This document shows positions 24,856 through 33,229 of a stretch of 37,986 nucleotides of DNA, in pieces. The stretch's first letter is position 1. Every line of letters begins with the position of its first letter. The DNA lies in assembly GCF_000444135.1 (NCBI RefSeq), contig NZ_ATDK01000038.1, forward strand, positions 1 through 37,986, written 5' to 3'. The stretch is from Pseudomonas avellanae BPIC 631. Its GTDB lineage: Bacteria; Pseudomonadota; Gammaproteobacteria; Pseudomonadales; Pseudomonadaceae. A model generated the notes under the pieces. The model saw nothing but the letters and a program-made list of their open reading frames with translations. It did not search any database and was not told where the DNA came from. A program made the position numbers and the translations under genes.

Positions 24856-26373
24856 TTACTCCAGGCTCGCGCCGTAGCCAAAACTGGCGGCCGGCTTGGC
24901 GGCGGTTTCAACCCAGACGCTTTTCACTTCGCTGTACTCGCGCAGCGCATCCAGACCGGAAGAGCGGCCATAACCGCTTTCACCATAGCCGCCGAACGGC
25001 GAACTGACGTGAATAGTCTTGTAACCATTGACCCAGAACGTCCCGGCCCGCACCTGTTTGGCGACGCGATGAGCGCGGCCGACGTCGCGGGTCCAGACGC
25101 CGCCGGCCAGGCCGAAGCGGCTGTCGTTGGCAATGCGGATCGCGTCTTCTTCGTCCTTGAACGGAATCGCCACCACCACCGGGCCGAAGATTTCTTCCTG
25201 CGCGCAATGCAGCTCGTTGGTGCCTGCCAGCACGGTCGGGTTGATGTAGTAACCCGGTCTGTCCGGGATCGGATCAGCCTGCTCGCCAATCAGTTTTGCA
25301 CCGTCTTTCAGCGCGCGTTCGACCATGCTTTTCACATGGTTGTACTGCTTGGCGTTGTTGATCGGGCCAATCTGGGTTCGCGGGTCGCCGGGATCGCCGA
25401 CCTTGAATTGCGTCGCGGCCACGGCCAGTGCGTTGGTGAATTTCTCGAAGATCGATTCCTGCACCAGCAAACGCGAACCCGAGACACAGCTTTGCCCGGC
25501 ACCGGAGAAAATCGCCGCCTGAGCGCCGCGCAAGGCGACCTCCAGATCAGCGTCGTCGAACACGATATTGGCTGACTTGCCGCCCAGCTCCAGCACCGCC
25601 GGAATACAGCGCTGCGCCGCTGCCACGGCAATGTGCCGACCGGTCGCTGGCGAACCGACGAACACCACTTTGCGGATATCGGCCCTGGCAATGAACGCCT
25701 GACCGATGGAATGGCCGAAACCGGCAATCACGTTGACCAGCCCTTTGGGCACGCCCGCGCGCTCGATCAGCACGCCGACCACCAGCGAGCTGAGCGGCGT
25801 CAGTTCCGACGGTTTGAGGATGACTGCATTACCCGCCGCAATGGCTGGGGCAATCTGCCAGCCGCAGGTGAAAATCGGCGCGTTCCACGGCGTGATCTGC
25901 AACACCGTGCCCAGCGGTTCGTAGGTGACGTAGTTGAGGTGCGTGGTCGGCACCGGAATAACCTCGCCGTGCAGCTTGTCTGCCCAACCGGCGCAATACT
26001 CGAACATCTCGGCGACTTTGAGCACTTCGACGCGAGCATCACGGATCGGCTTATTGGCGGTCAGGGACTCGATCTGCGCGAGGTTTTCCTGCTCTTCACG
26101 AATCAGATTGCCCACCTGATACATGGCACGCCCACGCGCCTGGCCAGTCAGTGCCCACCACTGTTGCTGCGCCATTTTGGCAGCCTTGTCGGCCACTTCG
26201 ACCAGCGACTCATCGGCATCCGGAAAGCTCAACAGCAGGCTGTCATCGTGGGCATTGCGCACTTCAACCGGCGCGCCGTGGCCTTCGATGAAAGCACCGC
26301 CGACGTAGCTGGCGATGACACTGCGATCGCCCCAGTAAGGGCGCATCAGTTCGAGGATATTTGCAGTGCTCAT
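24856..26373 (-). CDS. NAD(P)-dependent aldehyde dehydrogenase
   Basis: A 505-residue aldehyde dehydrogenase of the betaine-aldehyde/hydroxymuconic-semialdehyde-like superfamily. Key residues are Asn164 (QITPWNAPIF), Glu262 (LELGGKSAN) and nucleophile Cys296 (GAGQSCVSGS), with the C-terminal SPFGGYGESGYGRSSG segment. Length is normal. It starts 3 bases after the stop of the dehydrogenase gene upstream (ribosome-binding GGAG lies inside that gene) and ends 4 bases before the M20 gene, so coupling is very tight. It presumably oxidises an aldehyde made or used by its partners. The substrate cannot be read from sequence. Confidence 0.92.
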   Translation of the reverse strand: MSTANILELMRPYWGDRSVIASYVGGAFIEGHGAPVEVRNAHDDSLLLSFPDADESLVEVADKAAKMAQQQWWALTGQARGRAMYQVGNLIREEQENLAQIESLTANKPIRDARVEVLKVAEMFEYCAGWADKLHGEVIPVPTTHLNYVTYEPLGTVLQITPWNAPIFTCGWQIAPAIAAGNAVILKPSELTPLSSLVVGVLIERAGVPKGLVNVIAGFGHSIGQAFIARADIRKVVFVGSPATGRHIAVAAAQRCIPAVLELGGKSANIVFDDADLEVALRGAQAAIFSGAGQSCVSGSRLLVQESIFEKFTNALAVAATQFKVGDPGDPRTQIGPINNAKQYNHVKSMVERALKDGAKLIGEQADPIPDRPGYYINPTVLAGTNELHCAQEEIFGPVVVAIPFKDEEDAIRIANDSRFGLAGGVWTRDVGRAHRVAKQVRAGTFWVNGYKTIHVSSPFGGYGESGYGRSSGLDALREYSEVKSVWVETAAKPAASFGYGASLE

Positions 26374-26376
26374 CAG

Positions 26377-27267
26377 TTATTCTCCGTGACCGTAAAGGGC
26401 GGCATCGGTGCGTTGCACGATGGCGCAGAAGTCTTCGTTGTCCGCCAGGGTCTCGCTGCTGGCTTGCCACAACTGCGCAACCACGCGCGACAGCGGCAGG
26501 TCCATGTCGAGGCTGTCCGCCAGGTCGCTGGCAAGACCCACGTCCTTGCGCATCAGGCCCATGGTGAAGCCCGAGTCATAGGCCTTGTTGAGAACCCAGG
26601 TGGGGAACATCACTTGCGTGGCACCGCTGCGGCCGGAGCCCGCGTTGAGACCTTGCAGGAGTTTTTCCGGGTCGACGCCCGCGCGCGCTGCCATCGCTAC
26701 GGCCTCGGCGGTGCTGATCAGGTGGCAGGCGGCAAGCATGTTGTTGGCGATCTTGGCCACGTTGCCCGCGCCGCATTGCCCGACGTGCACCCGCGTGCCG
26801 CTCATGCCTTCCAGCACCGGCATGGCGCGGGCAAGGTCGGCATCTTCAGCACCGATGACCATCGACATGGTGCCGGTGGCAGCACCCTTCGGGCCACCCG
26901 AGACCGGCGCGTCGATAAACGCGATGCCGGTTTTCGCCAGTTCGGCGGCCACCTTGCGGCTCATTTCCGGCGTCGAGGTGGTGGTATCGACCACGATCAG
27001 CCCCTCGCGACCGAATTCGCTGATACCGCCTGCCCCCAGACACACCGACTCAACATGCTCGGCCTTGGGCAGCGACAGGATCAGGATGTCCACGCTCTGA
27101 ATCAGTTGCTTGCGCTCGGCAACCGGTTTGACGCCTTTGCTCTCGGCCTGGGCCAGCGCAGCCGACGACAGGTCGAAGCCGCTGACATCAAAGCCCTTGC
27201 TTGCAAGCGTCGCGGCCATGCCACCGCCCATGTTGCCCAATCCGATCACACCTGTTTTCAACGTCAT
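26377..27267 (-). CDS. Beta-hydroxyacid dehydrogenase (3-hydroxyisobutyrate/tartronate-semialdehyde type)
   Basis: A 296-residue NAD(P)-dependent enzyme. The dinucleotide motif GLGNMGGGM is at 9-17, Asp32 after strand 2 favours NAD, the substrate loop is DAPVSGGPKGA (119-129), and catalytic Lys172 lies in GAGNVAKIANNML. It belongs with 3-hydroxyisobutyrate dehydrogenase and 2-hydroxy-3-oxopropionate reductase, and the substrate within that group is unclear. It is the first gene of the operon with the aldehyde dehydrogenase and M20 hydrolase, and divergent from a LysR gene (160-base gap). A weak GAGA stands before the ATG. Confidence 0.9.
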   Translation of the reverse strand: MTLKTGVIGLGNMGGGMAATLASKGFDVSGFDLSSAALAQAESKGVKPVAERKQLIQSVDILILSLPKAEHVESVCLGAGGISEFGREGLIVVDTTTSTPEMSRKVAAELAKTGIAFIDAPVSGGPKGAATGTMSMVIGAEDADLARAMPVLEGMSGTRVHVGQCGAGNVAKIANNMLAACHLISTAEAVAMAARAGVDPEKLLQGLNAGSGRSGATQVMFPTWVLNKAYDSGFTMGLMRKDVGLASDLADSLDMDLPLSRVVAQLWQASSETLADNEDFCAIVQRTDAALYGHGE

Positions 27268-27398
27268 GTCTGCATCTCGATTAGTTTTGTATGCGTTCAG
27301 GAAGGATGCCGGCAGCCGTGTGAAGGCTGCGATTTGCTGATGAACCGAGTATGGACAGCGCTCTCCCCTCTCAGCAATAATCCAAAAATCGAATTTAT

Positions 27399-27415
27399 GT
27401 TGCCTTTAGCGCAAC
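27399..27415. promoter_or_regulatory. Candidate LysR operator, GTTGC-N7-GCAAC
   Basis: A 5-bp inverted repeat, GTTGC (27399-27403) and GCAAC (27411-27415), containing a T-N11-A spacing. It lies 13 bases upstream of the LysR start in the divergent promoter region, a fitting place for LysR autoregulation and control of the three-gene operon. Confidence 0.4.
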
Positions 27416-27427
27416 ACAGGAAACCCC

Positions 27428-28342
27428 ATGAGCCTCGTTCAGGATCGACGCATTCTGTATTTCTTCGAAGCGGTGCGACTGGGCAGCGTCCGGGCGGCGG
27501 CTGACTATCTAAACGTAGTGCCGTCTGCGGTGAGCCGGCAGATCGCCCAGCTGGAACAGGAACTCGGCTCGCCGCTGCTGGAGCGCCATCGCCGTGGGGT
27601 CAAGCCCACTGAAGCAGGTGACAAGGTGCTGGCCTATTACCGCCAGCGGCTGACTCAGCAGGAAGTGCTGCTGGATTCGATTCAGGCGCTTAAAGGCCTG
27701 CACAGCGGCTCGGTAACACTGGTGTCTGGGGAAGGCTTTCTTGAAAGTCTGGCGCAACCGCTGGCCAGGTTTTCCGAGCTGTACCCGCGAATCGAGCTGA
27801 TCGTGAACGTCTGCGGCAGCAACGAAGTGATTCGTCAGGTGGTGGAGGATGAGGCGCACATCGGCCTGGTCTTCAACCCCGCCGCCGACCCGAAGATCCG
27901 CTCTCACGCGCATCAGCGCAAGCCGGTGTGCGTCATCACTGCGCCCGATCATCCGCTGGCCCAGGAACAACACCCCATAGCGCTGCAGGCGCTTGAACAT
28001 TACCGTGTCGCGCTGCCTGCCGTGTCTTACGGCATTCGCCAGATTCTTCTGCAAGCCGAGCATCAACTGGGCATCACGGTGCAGCCGACGCTGACCTGCA
28101 GCACGTTCGCCATGCTCAAGCATTTCGCCGTGCAGGGCGGCGTCACGCTGCTGCCGACCTTCGTTGTGGAGGAAGAAATAAAGGCCGGTAAATTGCGCGC
28201 GCTGCCGCTGCAGAATGAAGTCTTCAGCAGCCCACAGACCCACCTGATCAGCCGCCTGGGCCGCCTGGGCCGCCAGCTCAGCGTCGGCGCCAATCGCCTG
28301 ATGGGCATGCTGTTGCAGGACATGACGGCATTTCGCAGCTGA
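27428..28342 (+). CDS. LysR-family regulator of the M20/ALDH operon
   Basis: A 304-residue LysR-type regulator. The DNA-binding part includes VRLGSVRAAADYLNVVPSA and SRQIAQLEQELGSPLLERH, and the effector-binding domain starts at about residue 92. The CynR/NAC-like form with a complete effector domain suggests it senses a pathway metabolite. It starts 6 bases after AGGAAA and is divergent from the three-gene catabolic operon, which is its likely target. The zinc alcohol dehydrogenase follows on the same strand after 104 bases with its own ribosome-binding site. Confidence 0.89.
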   Translation: MSLVQDRRILYFFEAVRLGSVRAAADYLNVVPSAVSRQIAQLEQELGSPLLERHRRGVKPTEAGDKVLAYYRQRLTQQEVLLDSIQALKGLHSGSVTLVSGEGFLESLAQPLARFSELYPRIELIVNVCGSNEVIRQVVEDEAHIGLVFNPAADPKIRSHAHQRKPVCVITAPDHPLAQEQHPIALQALEHYRVALPAVSYGIRQILLQAEHQLGITVQPTLTCSTFAMLKHFAVQGGVTLLPTFVVEEEIKAGKLRALPLQNEVFSSPQTHLISRLGRLGRQLSVGANRLMGMLLQDMTAFRS

Positions 28343-28446
28343 CGACGCCGTTAGTCCCGCTTCGGCTAATCGTGCTGAACCATCAAAAGTCTCGTGGTTC
28401 CTCTTTAGTAACGGATCAGATCGTCTGGTGCGATTGAGGATTAATC

Positions 28447-29682
28447 ATGAGAGCTCTGACTTACCACGGCGCCCACAGTGTCAAGGTCGACAGCGTGCCA
28501 GACCCGGAACTACAAAAAGCCGACGATATCATCCTGAGAGTCACCGCCACAGCGATCTGCGGCTCCGACCTGCACCTGTACCGTGGCAAGATTCCGACGG
28601 TCGAGCATGGCGATATTTTCGGCCATGAGTTCATGGGTATCGTTGAGGAAACCGGGTCGGCAGTGACCGCTGTGCAAAAAGGTGATCGCGTGGTGATCCC
28701 TTTCGTCATCGCCTGCGGCAGCTGTTTTTTCTGCAACATAGACTTGTTCGCCGCCTGCGAGACCACCAACACCGGGCGCGGCGCAATCATGAACAAGAAG
28801 TCCATTCCGCCAGGCGCGGCGCTGTTCGGCTTCAGCCACCTGTATGGGGGCATTCCTGGCGGTCAGGCTGAATACGTGCGCGTGCCCAAGGCCAACGTCG
28901 GCCCGTTCAAGGTGCCGGGCACCCTGGCTGACGAGAAAGTGCTGTTTCTCTCCGACATTCTGCCGACGGCCTGGCAGGCGGTCACCAACGCCGGTATCGG
29001 TCCGGGATCGAGCGTTGCTATCTATGGTGCTGGCCCGGTGGGACTGATGAGCGCGGCGTGCGCAAAAATGCTCGGTGCCGAACGTATTTTCATGGTCGAT
29101 CACCACGCGTATCGCCTGGCCTACGCGCAGAAAACCTACGGTGTGATCCCGATCAATTTCGATGACGACGATGACCCGGCCGACACCATCATCCGCCAGA
29201 CGCCCGGCATGCGTGGCGTCGATGGCGTGGTGGATGCGGTGGGCTTCGAGGCCAAAGGCAGCACGACGGAAACCATTCTGGCGACCTTGAAACTGGAGGG
29301 CAGCAGCGGCAAGGCCTTACGTCAGTGCATCGCTGCGGTCAGGCGCGGCGGCGTGGTCAGTGTGCCGGGCGTTTATGCGGGGTTCATCCACGGCTTCATG
29401 TTCGGCGATGCCTTCGACAAGGGCCTGACCTTCAAAATGGGCCAGACGCATGTGCACCGCTTCATGCCTGAATTGCTCGAGCACATCGAAGCGGGCCGGC
29501 TCGCGCCTGAAGCCATCATCAGCCATCGCATGTCACTGGAAGATGCAGCAAAGGGCTACAAGCTGTTCGACAAGAAGGAAGAAGACTGCCGCAAGGTCAT
29601 TCTGATGCCGGGTGACAGCACGATTTTCGTGCCTGACACGGAAACCGAAGCGCTGGTTGGAGGTGTCGTGCCGGCGATGTGA
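28447..29682 (+). CDS. Zinc-dependent alcohol dehydrogenase (formaldehyde-dehydrogenase-like)
   Basis: A 411-residue medium-chain dehydrogenase. Catalytic zinc ligands are Cys38 (TAICGSDLH) and His60/Glu61 (FGHEFMG). Structural zinc ligands are Cys90, Cys93, Cys96 and Cys104. The NAD-binding motif is [11 protein letters not shown] near 195-205. Length and the NTGRGAIMN insert point to the glutathione-independent formaldehyde dehydrogenase-like subgroup rather than classical ethanol dehydrogenases. The substrate is unknown. GAGGA precedes the ATG by 7 bases. It stands alone between a LysR gene and a repeat element, so it may belong functionally with the M20/ALDH module or be independent. Confidence 0.9.
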   Translation: MRALTYHGAHSVKVDSVPDPELQKADDIILRVTATAICGSDLHLYRGKIPTVEHGDIFGHEFMGIVEETGSAVTAVQKGDRVVIPFVIACGSCFFCNIDLFAACETTNTGRGAIMNKKSIPPGAALFGFSHLYGGIPGGQAEYVRVPKANVGPFKVPGTLADEKVLFLSDILPTAWQAVTNAGIGPGSSVAIYGAGPVGLMSAACAKMLGAERIFMVDHHAYRLAYAQKTYGVIPINFDDDDDPADTIIRQTPGMRGVDGVVDAVGFEAKGSTTETILATLKLEGSSGKALRQCIAAVRRGGVVSVPGVYAGFIHGFMFGDAFDKGLTFKMGQTHVHRFMPELLEHIEAGRLAPEAIISHRMSLEDAAKGYKLFDKKEEDCRKVILMPGDSTIFVPDTETEALVGGVVPAM

Positions 29683-29713
29683 GGTGCATGCACGGCGCTG
29701 CGTCGCCCTCTCA

Positions 29714-29879
29714 AGATCGGACGCGGAGCGTCCAGAAGTGCGCTACCACGCAGAGCGTGGGAGCGATAGCCCCTTGGATATCGTTGCCCTACGCTCCAGC
29801 GCAGGAGCGATGGCCCTGGGGATATCGTTCCCTACGCTCCAGCGTGGGAATGCAGGTCTGGACGCTCTGCGTCCGATCT
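29714..29879. repeat. MITE-like element with 23-bp terminal inverted repeats
   Basis: The ends 29714-29736 and 29857-29879 are inverted repeats of 23 bp with one mismatch, ending AGATCGGACGC. The interior holds a tandem 44-base duplication (starting 29761 and 29805) with ATATCGTT-CCCTACGCTCCAGCG. The cores match the repeats at 16.5 and 23.4 kb. It has no coding capacity. A further GACGCGGAGCGTTAC fragment follows at about 29884. It is a non-autonomous palindromic element, possibly mobilised in trans. Confidence 0.75.
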
Positions 29880-29924
29880 TTGTGACGCGGAGCGTTACCC
29901 GGTTAGCGCATTTCTGGACGCATA

Positions 29925-30656
29925 TTACCGGCTCAGGTAGGCAAATCGCCCTTTGAACGGTTTGCCTATCGGATCAGCCAGGTCGCCATGCTTGCTGGTA
30001 CTCAGCCCCAGTTCCACCAGTGATTCGGCCAGTTTCACCGCCGCCGCCACACCGTCAATCACCGGTAGGCCAATCGCTTCGCTCAACTGTCTGGCCAGAT
30101 CCGCCATGCCGCCACAACCGAGCACGATCGCTCCAGCCCCCTCCTGATCGCGGGCGATGCGTGCCTGTTCGGCCATCAGTTCGATCAGCTCCGGCCCGCT
30201 TTCTTCCAGTGCCAGCACCGGCAGGTCAATACAGCGCACCGACGTACACAGTTCGCTAAAGCCATAACGCTGCAACAAGTGTTCGGCGATGATTCGTGTC
30301 CGGGTCAGCGTGGTGACGACCGCAAAACGGGTGGAAATCAGACTGGCCATGTGAAAAGCCGCTTCAGCGATGCCGATGACCGGTGCACTGGCGTATTCAC
30401 GCGCAGCCAGCAGGCCGGGGTCGCCAAAGCAGGCGATGATGTGCGCATCGACCTGTTGCTCGCGGCCCTTGCGCACTTCTTCCAGCACGCCAAGGGTGGC
30501 GATGGCCTCGTCAAAGTGCCCTTCGATGGACACCGGACCATCGGCCGGGCTGCAGGCGATAATCTGTGTGCCAGAACGCGCCACGGCTTGCGCCGCCAAG
30601 CCGATCTTGTGGGTCATGGCTTCGCTGGTATTGGGGTTGATCACTTGAATACGCAC
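29925..30656 (-). CDS. Asp/Glu/hydantoin racemase family protein
   Basis: A 243-residue racemase with the two catalytic cysteines of hydantoin racemases: Cys76 (IIACFGDPG) and Cys181 (VLGCGGMAD). It would interconvert enantiomers of a 5-substituted hydantoin, allantoin or a related ring. The start is a GTG at 30656: AAGGAG lies 5 bases before it and the protein then begins (M)RIQVINPNTS, as in the family. A longer frame to 30725 would run into the GntR gene. It follows the GntR gene by 10 bases (operon). No hydantoinase or carbamoylase gene is nearby, so the rest of the pathway must be elsewhere or the substrate differs. Confidence 0.88.
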   Translation of the reverse strand: MRIQVINPNTSEAMTHKIGLAAQAVARSGTQIIACSPADGPVSIEGHFDEAIATLGVLEEVRKGREQQVDAHIIACFGDPGLLAAREYASAPVIGIAEAAFHMASLISTRFAVVTTLTRTRIIAEHLLQRYGFSELCTSVRCIDLPVLALEESGPELIELMAEQARIARDQEGAGAIVLGCGGMADLARQLSEAIGLPVIDGVAAAVKLAESLVELGLSTSKHGDLADPIGKPFKGRFAYLSR

Positions 30657-30666
30657 CGGAACTCCT

Positions 30667-31386
30667 TCAGCGCTGCTTGAAAATGCTATGAAAATCCACT
30701 GTTTCGCTGACCGGTTCGTCCACATTCAGACTGGCGCGAATACGCCGCAAGTGCTCAGCCATCCATTCACGCGCCGGCTCGCCCTGCCCGGCTTCGAGCA
30801 GCGCCAACAAGTCCACATGATCGCCGCAATCACAGCCAACGCTGCGCCGCGAGCCATACACCGCGACGATCAACGAAGAGCGCGTGGTGAGCTGCGCGAC
30901 CTGCTCGGTCAACACCTGATTGCCCGCCAGCGCGCACAGTTGCACATGAAAACGTGCCGACAACTGAATGGCTTCGCTGTGCCGGCCAGCATGTTGCGCC
31001 TCGTGCTCCTGATCACAGAGCGCACGCAGTGTCTCAAGACGCTGGCCACTGACCCGTGCTGCGATATCCGCCATCAGCGCTGGTTCGATCAATTGCCGGG
31101 CACCCAATACATCCTGCGCTTCCTGCGCCGAGGGCTGCGCCACTTCAGCGCCGCGCTTGGGACGCAAGGTCACCAGCCGCTCCAGCGCCAGCCGTTGCAA
31201 GACCTTGCGAATGCCGGTTCGGCTGATCTCGAAGACCTCGGCCAGCGCGTCTTCCGGCAACCGCGTGCCAGGTGCCAGCCGGTGCTCGACGATGGCTTCC
31301 AGTACATGTTGATAAATCTGTTCGTCCCGGCCTTTTTCATCGGCAGCGGGTGTGAGAAACAAAGGAGCGCTGGAAGGTCGGGTCAT
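30667..31386 (-). CDS. GntR-family regulator with FCD-type effector domain
   Basis: A 239-residue repressor-type protein. The N-terminal winged helix (about 20-85) includes [20 protein letters not shown] and a beta-wing with [11 protein letters not shown]. The C-terminal helical FCD domain has metal-site-like histidines (RFHVQLC and WMAEHLRRI). The start at 31386 is the first ATG giving normal family length, and the open frame to 31500 adds an improbable cysteine-rich tail. It is co-transcribed with the racemase and divergent from the NCS1 permease. Two near-identical 17-base sites in the divergent gap are the likely operators. Confidence 0.88.
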   Translation of the reverse strand: MTRPSSAPLFLTPAADEKGRDEQIYQHVLEAIVEHRLAPGTRLPEDALAEVFEISRTGIRKVLQRLALERLVTLRPKRGAEVAQPSAQEAQDVLGARQLIEPALMADIAARVSGQRLETLRALCDQEHEAQHAGRHSEAIQLSARFHVQLCALAGNQVLTEQVAQLTTRSSLIVAVYGSRRSVGCDCGDHVDLLALLEAGQGEPAREWMAEHLRRIRASLNVDEPVSETVDFHSIFKQR

Positions 31387-31411
31387 GGCGTCACATCGTA
31401 TTGGCAGTACA

Positions 31412-31428
31412 GATCGTATACAAGAATA
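31412..31428. promoter_or_regulatory. GntR operator copy 1 (GATCGTATACAAGAATA)
   Basis: It lies 26 bases upstream of the GntR start and matches the copy at 31664-31680 in 16 of 17 positions. Its GTATAC core with flanking C/A-A resembles TTGTATACAA operators of FCD-type GntR proteins. It suggests autoregulation of the GntR-racemase operon. Confidence 0.6.
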
Positions 31429-31539
31429 GTGCCCGATGCAGAGCCTGATGAGTAGTGCTTTTTCAATGCAGCAATAAAAGGCCTGTACTCGAAAATACAC
31501 GAAATCGCACCGCTAACGAGCAAAAGCGCCCTGTTTACG

Positions 31540-31556
31540 TGCACTTCACTGGTACG
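31540..31556 (+). promoter_or_regulatory. Candidate NtrC-binding site
   Basis: TGCACTT-CAC-TGGTACG keeps the 7-3-7 spacing of the NtrC consensus TGCACCA-N3-TGGTGCA, with 10 of 14 arm positions matching by my count. It lies about 110 bases upstream of the sigma-54 promoter at 31643, a typical enhancer distance. Confidence 0.45.
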
Positions 31557-31642
31557 GCCAACTTGCCTGATACAACAGCGCTTGCTTCGAAGATGGCCAG
31601 CCCGCAACGGCTGCGTTCATTTCAAAACCGGTAAAAATCGTC

Positions 31643-31657
31643 TGGCACAGCTTTTGC
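31643..31657 (+). promoter_or_regulatory. Sigma-54 (RpoN) -24/-12 promoter of the NCS1 permease
   Basis: TGGCACAGCTTTTGC has the invariant GG and GC exactly 10 bases apart and matches TGGCAC-N5-TTGC. The predicted start site is near 31668, about 60 bases before the permease ATG. It implies nitrogen-controlled expression. Confidence 0.65.
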
Positions 31658-31663
31658 GTACAC

Positions 31664-31680
31664 GATCGTATACAAAAATA
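31664..31680. promoter_or_regulatory. GntR operator copy 2, over the sigma-54 start site
   Basis: GATCGTATACAAAAATA differs from copy 1 by one base. It covers the predicted start of the sigma-54 promoter. Bound GntR would block transcription of the permease until inducer is present. Confidence 0.6.
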
Positions 31681-31729
31681 CCATCGATCGTACCCCGATC
31701 CCGTCACGACTCATCTAGGGAGTAATGCA

Positions 31730-33184
31730 ATGACAGACCAACGCCCGGCCGGATACAGCCCGCGCCTGCACAACGACGACCTGGGGCCTGTGCCGCAGAA
31801 ATGGACCTGGTACAACATTCTGGCGTTCTGGATGAGCGACGTGCACAGCGTCGGCGGTTACGTGTTTGCCGCCAGCCTCTTCGCGCTTGGCCTGGCCAGT
31901 TGGCAGGTGCTGATCGCCCTGCTGGTCGGCATCTGCATCATTCAGGTGATTGCCAACCTGGTCGCCAAACCCAGCCAGCAAGCCGCCGTGCCCTACCCGG
32001 TGATCTGCCGTCTGGCCTTCGGCGTCTTCGGCGCCAACATCCCGGCCATCATTCGCGGGCTGATCGCTGTGGCCTGGTATGGCATTCAGACCTACCTGGC
32101 GTCCAGCGCGCTGGTGATTGTGGTGCTGCGTTTCTTTCCGGACCTGGCCGCTTACCAGAGCGTGACCTTTCTTGGCCTGTCCTGGCTTGGCTGGTTTGGT
32201 TTTCTCGCGCTGTGGGTGGTGCAGGCCGCGGTGTTCTGGACCGGCATGGAGTCGATCAGGCGTTTCATCGACTGGGCCGGCCCTGCCGTGTACGCCGTGA
32301 TGTTCGCGCTGGCTGGCTGGATCGTCTGGCGTGCCGGCTGGGACAACATCAGCTTTACCCTGGCGGAAAAAGAACTGTCTGGCTGGGCTGCATTCGGTCA
32401 GGTGGTCATGGCCATCGCGCTGGTGGTTTCGTATTTTTCCGGCCCGACCCTGAATTTCGGCGATTTCAGCCGCTATTGCCGCAGCATGGCGGACGTGCGC
32501 CGGGGCAACTTCTGGGGCCTGCCGGTGAATTTTCTGGCGTTCTCGCTGGTGACGGTGGTGACGGTGGTGATTGTCTCGGGCACCCTGCCGATCTTCGGCG
32601 AAATGATCCATGACCCTATCGCCACCGTGGCACGCATCGACAACACCACGGCAGTGCTGCTTGGCGCGTTCACCTTTGTGACCGCCACCGTCGGCATCGT
32701 CGCCAACTTCGTCTCCCCGGCCTTCGACTTCGCCAACGTGGCCCCCAGCCGCATCAGCTGGCGCGCGGGCGGCATGATTGCCGCCGTGGCGTCGATTTTC
32801 ATCACGCCCTGGAACCTGTTCAACAACCCGGAAGTGATCCACTACACACTGGATGTGCTGGCAGCCTGCATCGGGCCGCTGTTCGGCATCCTGCTGGTGG
32901 ATTACTACCTGATCAAGAAACAGCAGATCGATGTTGACGCGCTGTTCAACGACACGCCGAGCGGCCGTTACTGGTACACCAACGGCATCAACTGGATTGC
33001 CGTCAAAGCCTTGCTGCTGACGGCGCTGGTCGGCCTGTGCTTCACCTTCATCGAGTGGTTCAAGCCGATTGCCAATTTCGCCTGGTTCACCGGCTGCATC
33101 CTCGGCGGTGCGCTGTTTTATGCAATGACCCGCTGGTCGCCCGTGCAGGCGGCGAACATGCCGACACCCGTCGCCCAGAGCTAG
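31730..33184 (+). CDS. NCS1-family permease (nucleobase/hydantoin/allantoin type)
   Basis: A 484-residue inner-membrane symporter with about twelve helices. Family features are the opening NDDLGPVPQKWTWYNILAFWMSDVHSVGGY region (residues about 15-45), GPTLNFGDFSRYCRS in the middle, and SPAFDFANVAPSRISW. NCS1 carriers bring in nucleobases, hydantoins, allantoin or related rings with sodium or protons. The divergent hydantoin-type racemase and GntR gene favour a hydantoin-like or ureide substrate. AGGGAG lies 7 bases before the ATG. The promoter is described at 31643. It ends just before a strong hairpin. Confidence 0.92.
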   Translation: MTDQRPAGYSPRLHNDDLGPVPQKWTWYNILAFWMSDVHSVGGYVFAASLFALGLASWQVLIALLVGICIIQVIANLVAKPSQQAAVPYPVICRLAFGVFGANIPAIIRGLIAVAWYGIQTYLASSALVIVVLRFFPDLAAYQSVTFLGLSWLGWFGFLALWVVQAAVFWTGMESIRRFIDWAGPAVYAVMFALAGWIVWRAGWDNISFTLAEKELSGWAAFGQVVMAIALVVSYFSGPTLNFGDFSRYCRSMADVRRGNFWGLPVNFLAFSLVTVVTVVIVSGTLPIFGEMIHDPIATVARIDNTTAVLLGAFTFVTATVGIVANFVSPAFDFANVAPSRISWRAGGMIAAVASIFITPWNLFNNPEVIHYTLDVLAACIGPLFGILLVDYYLIKKQQIDVDALFNDTPSGRYWYTNGINWIAVKALLLTALVGLCFTFIEWFKPIANFAWFTGCILGGALFYAMTRWSPVQAANMPTPVAQS

Positions 33185-33197
33185 ACGCAGCAGCAGC

Positions 33198-33229
33198 AGG
33201 CGCCAGCCGATTGAATCAGGCTGGCGCCT
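33198..33229 (+). terminator. Hairpin terminator after the permease gene
   Basis: A perfect 11-bp GC-rich stem, AGGCGCCAGCC (33198-33208) with GGCTGGCGCCT (33219-33229) and a 10-base loop, begins 14 bases after the stop. Only a short T-tract (TT) follows, so termination may be moderate. Confidence 0.65.

Noticed and set aside
25633..27504. A 623-codon plus-strand open frame opposite the aldehyde dehydrogenase and beta-hydroxyacid dehydrogenase genes
   Set aside because: It crosses two well-supported genes and the promoter region between divergent genes, with no recognisable domain.
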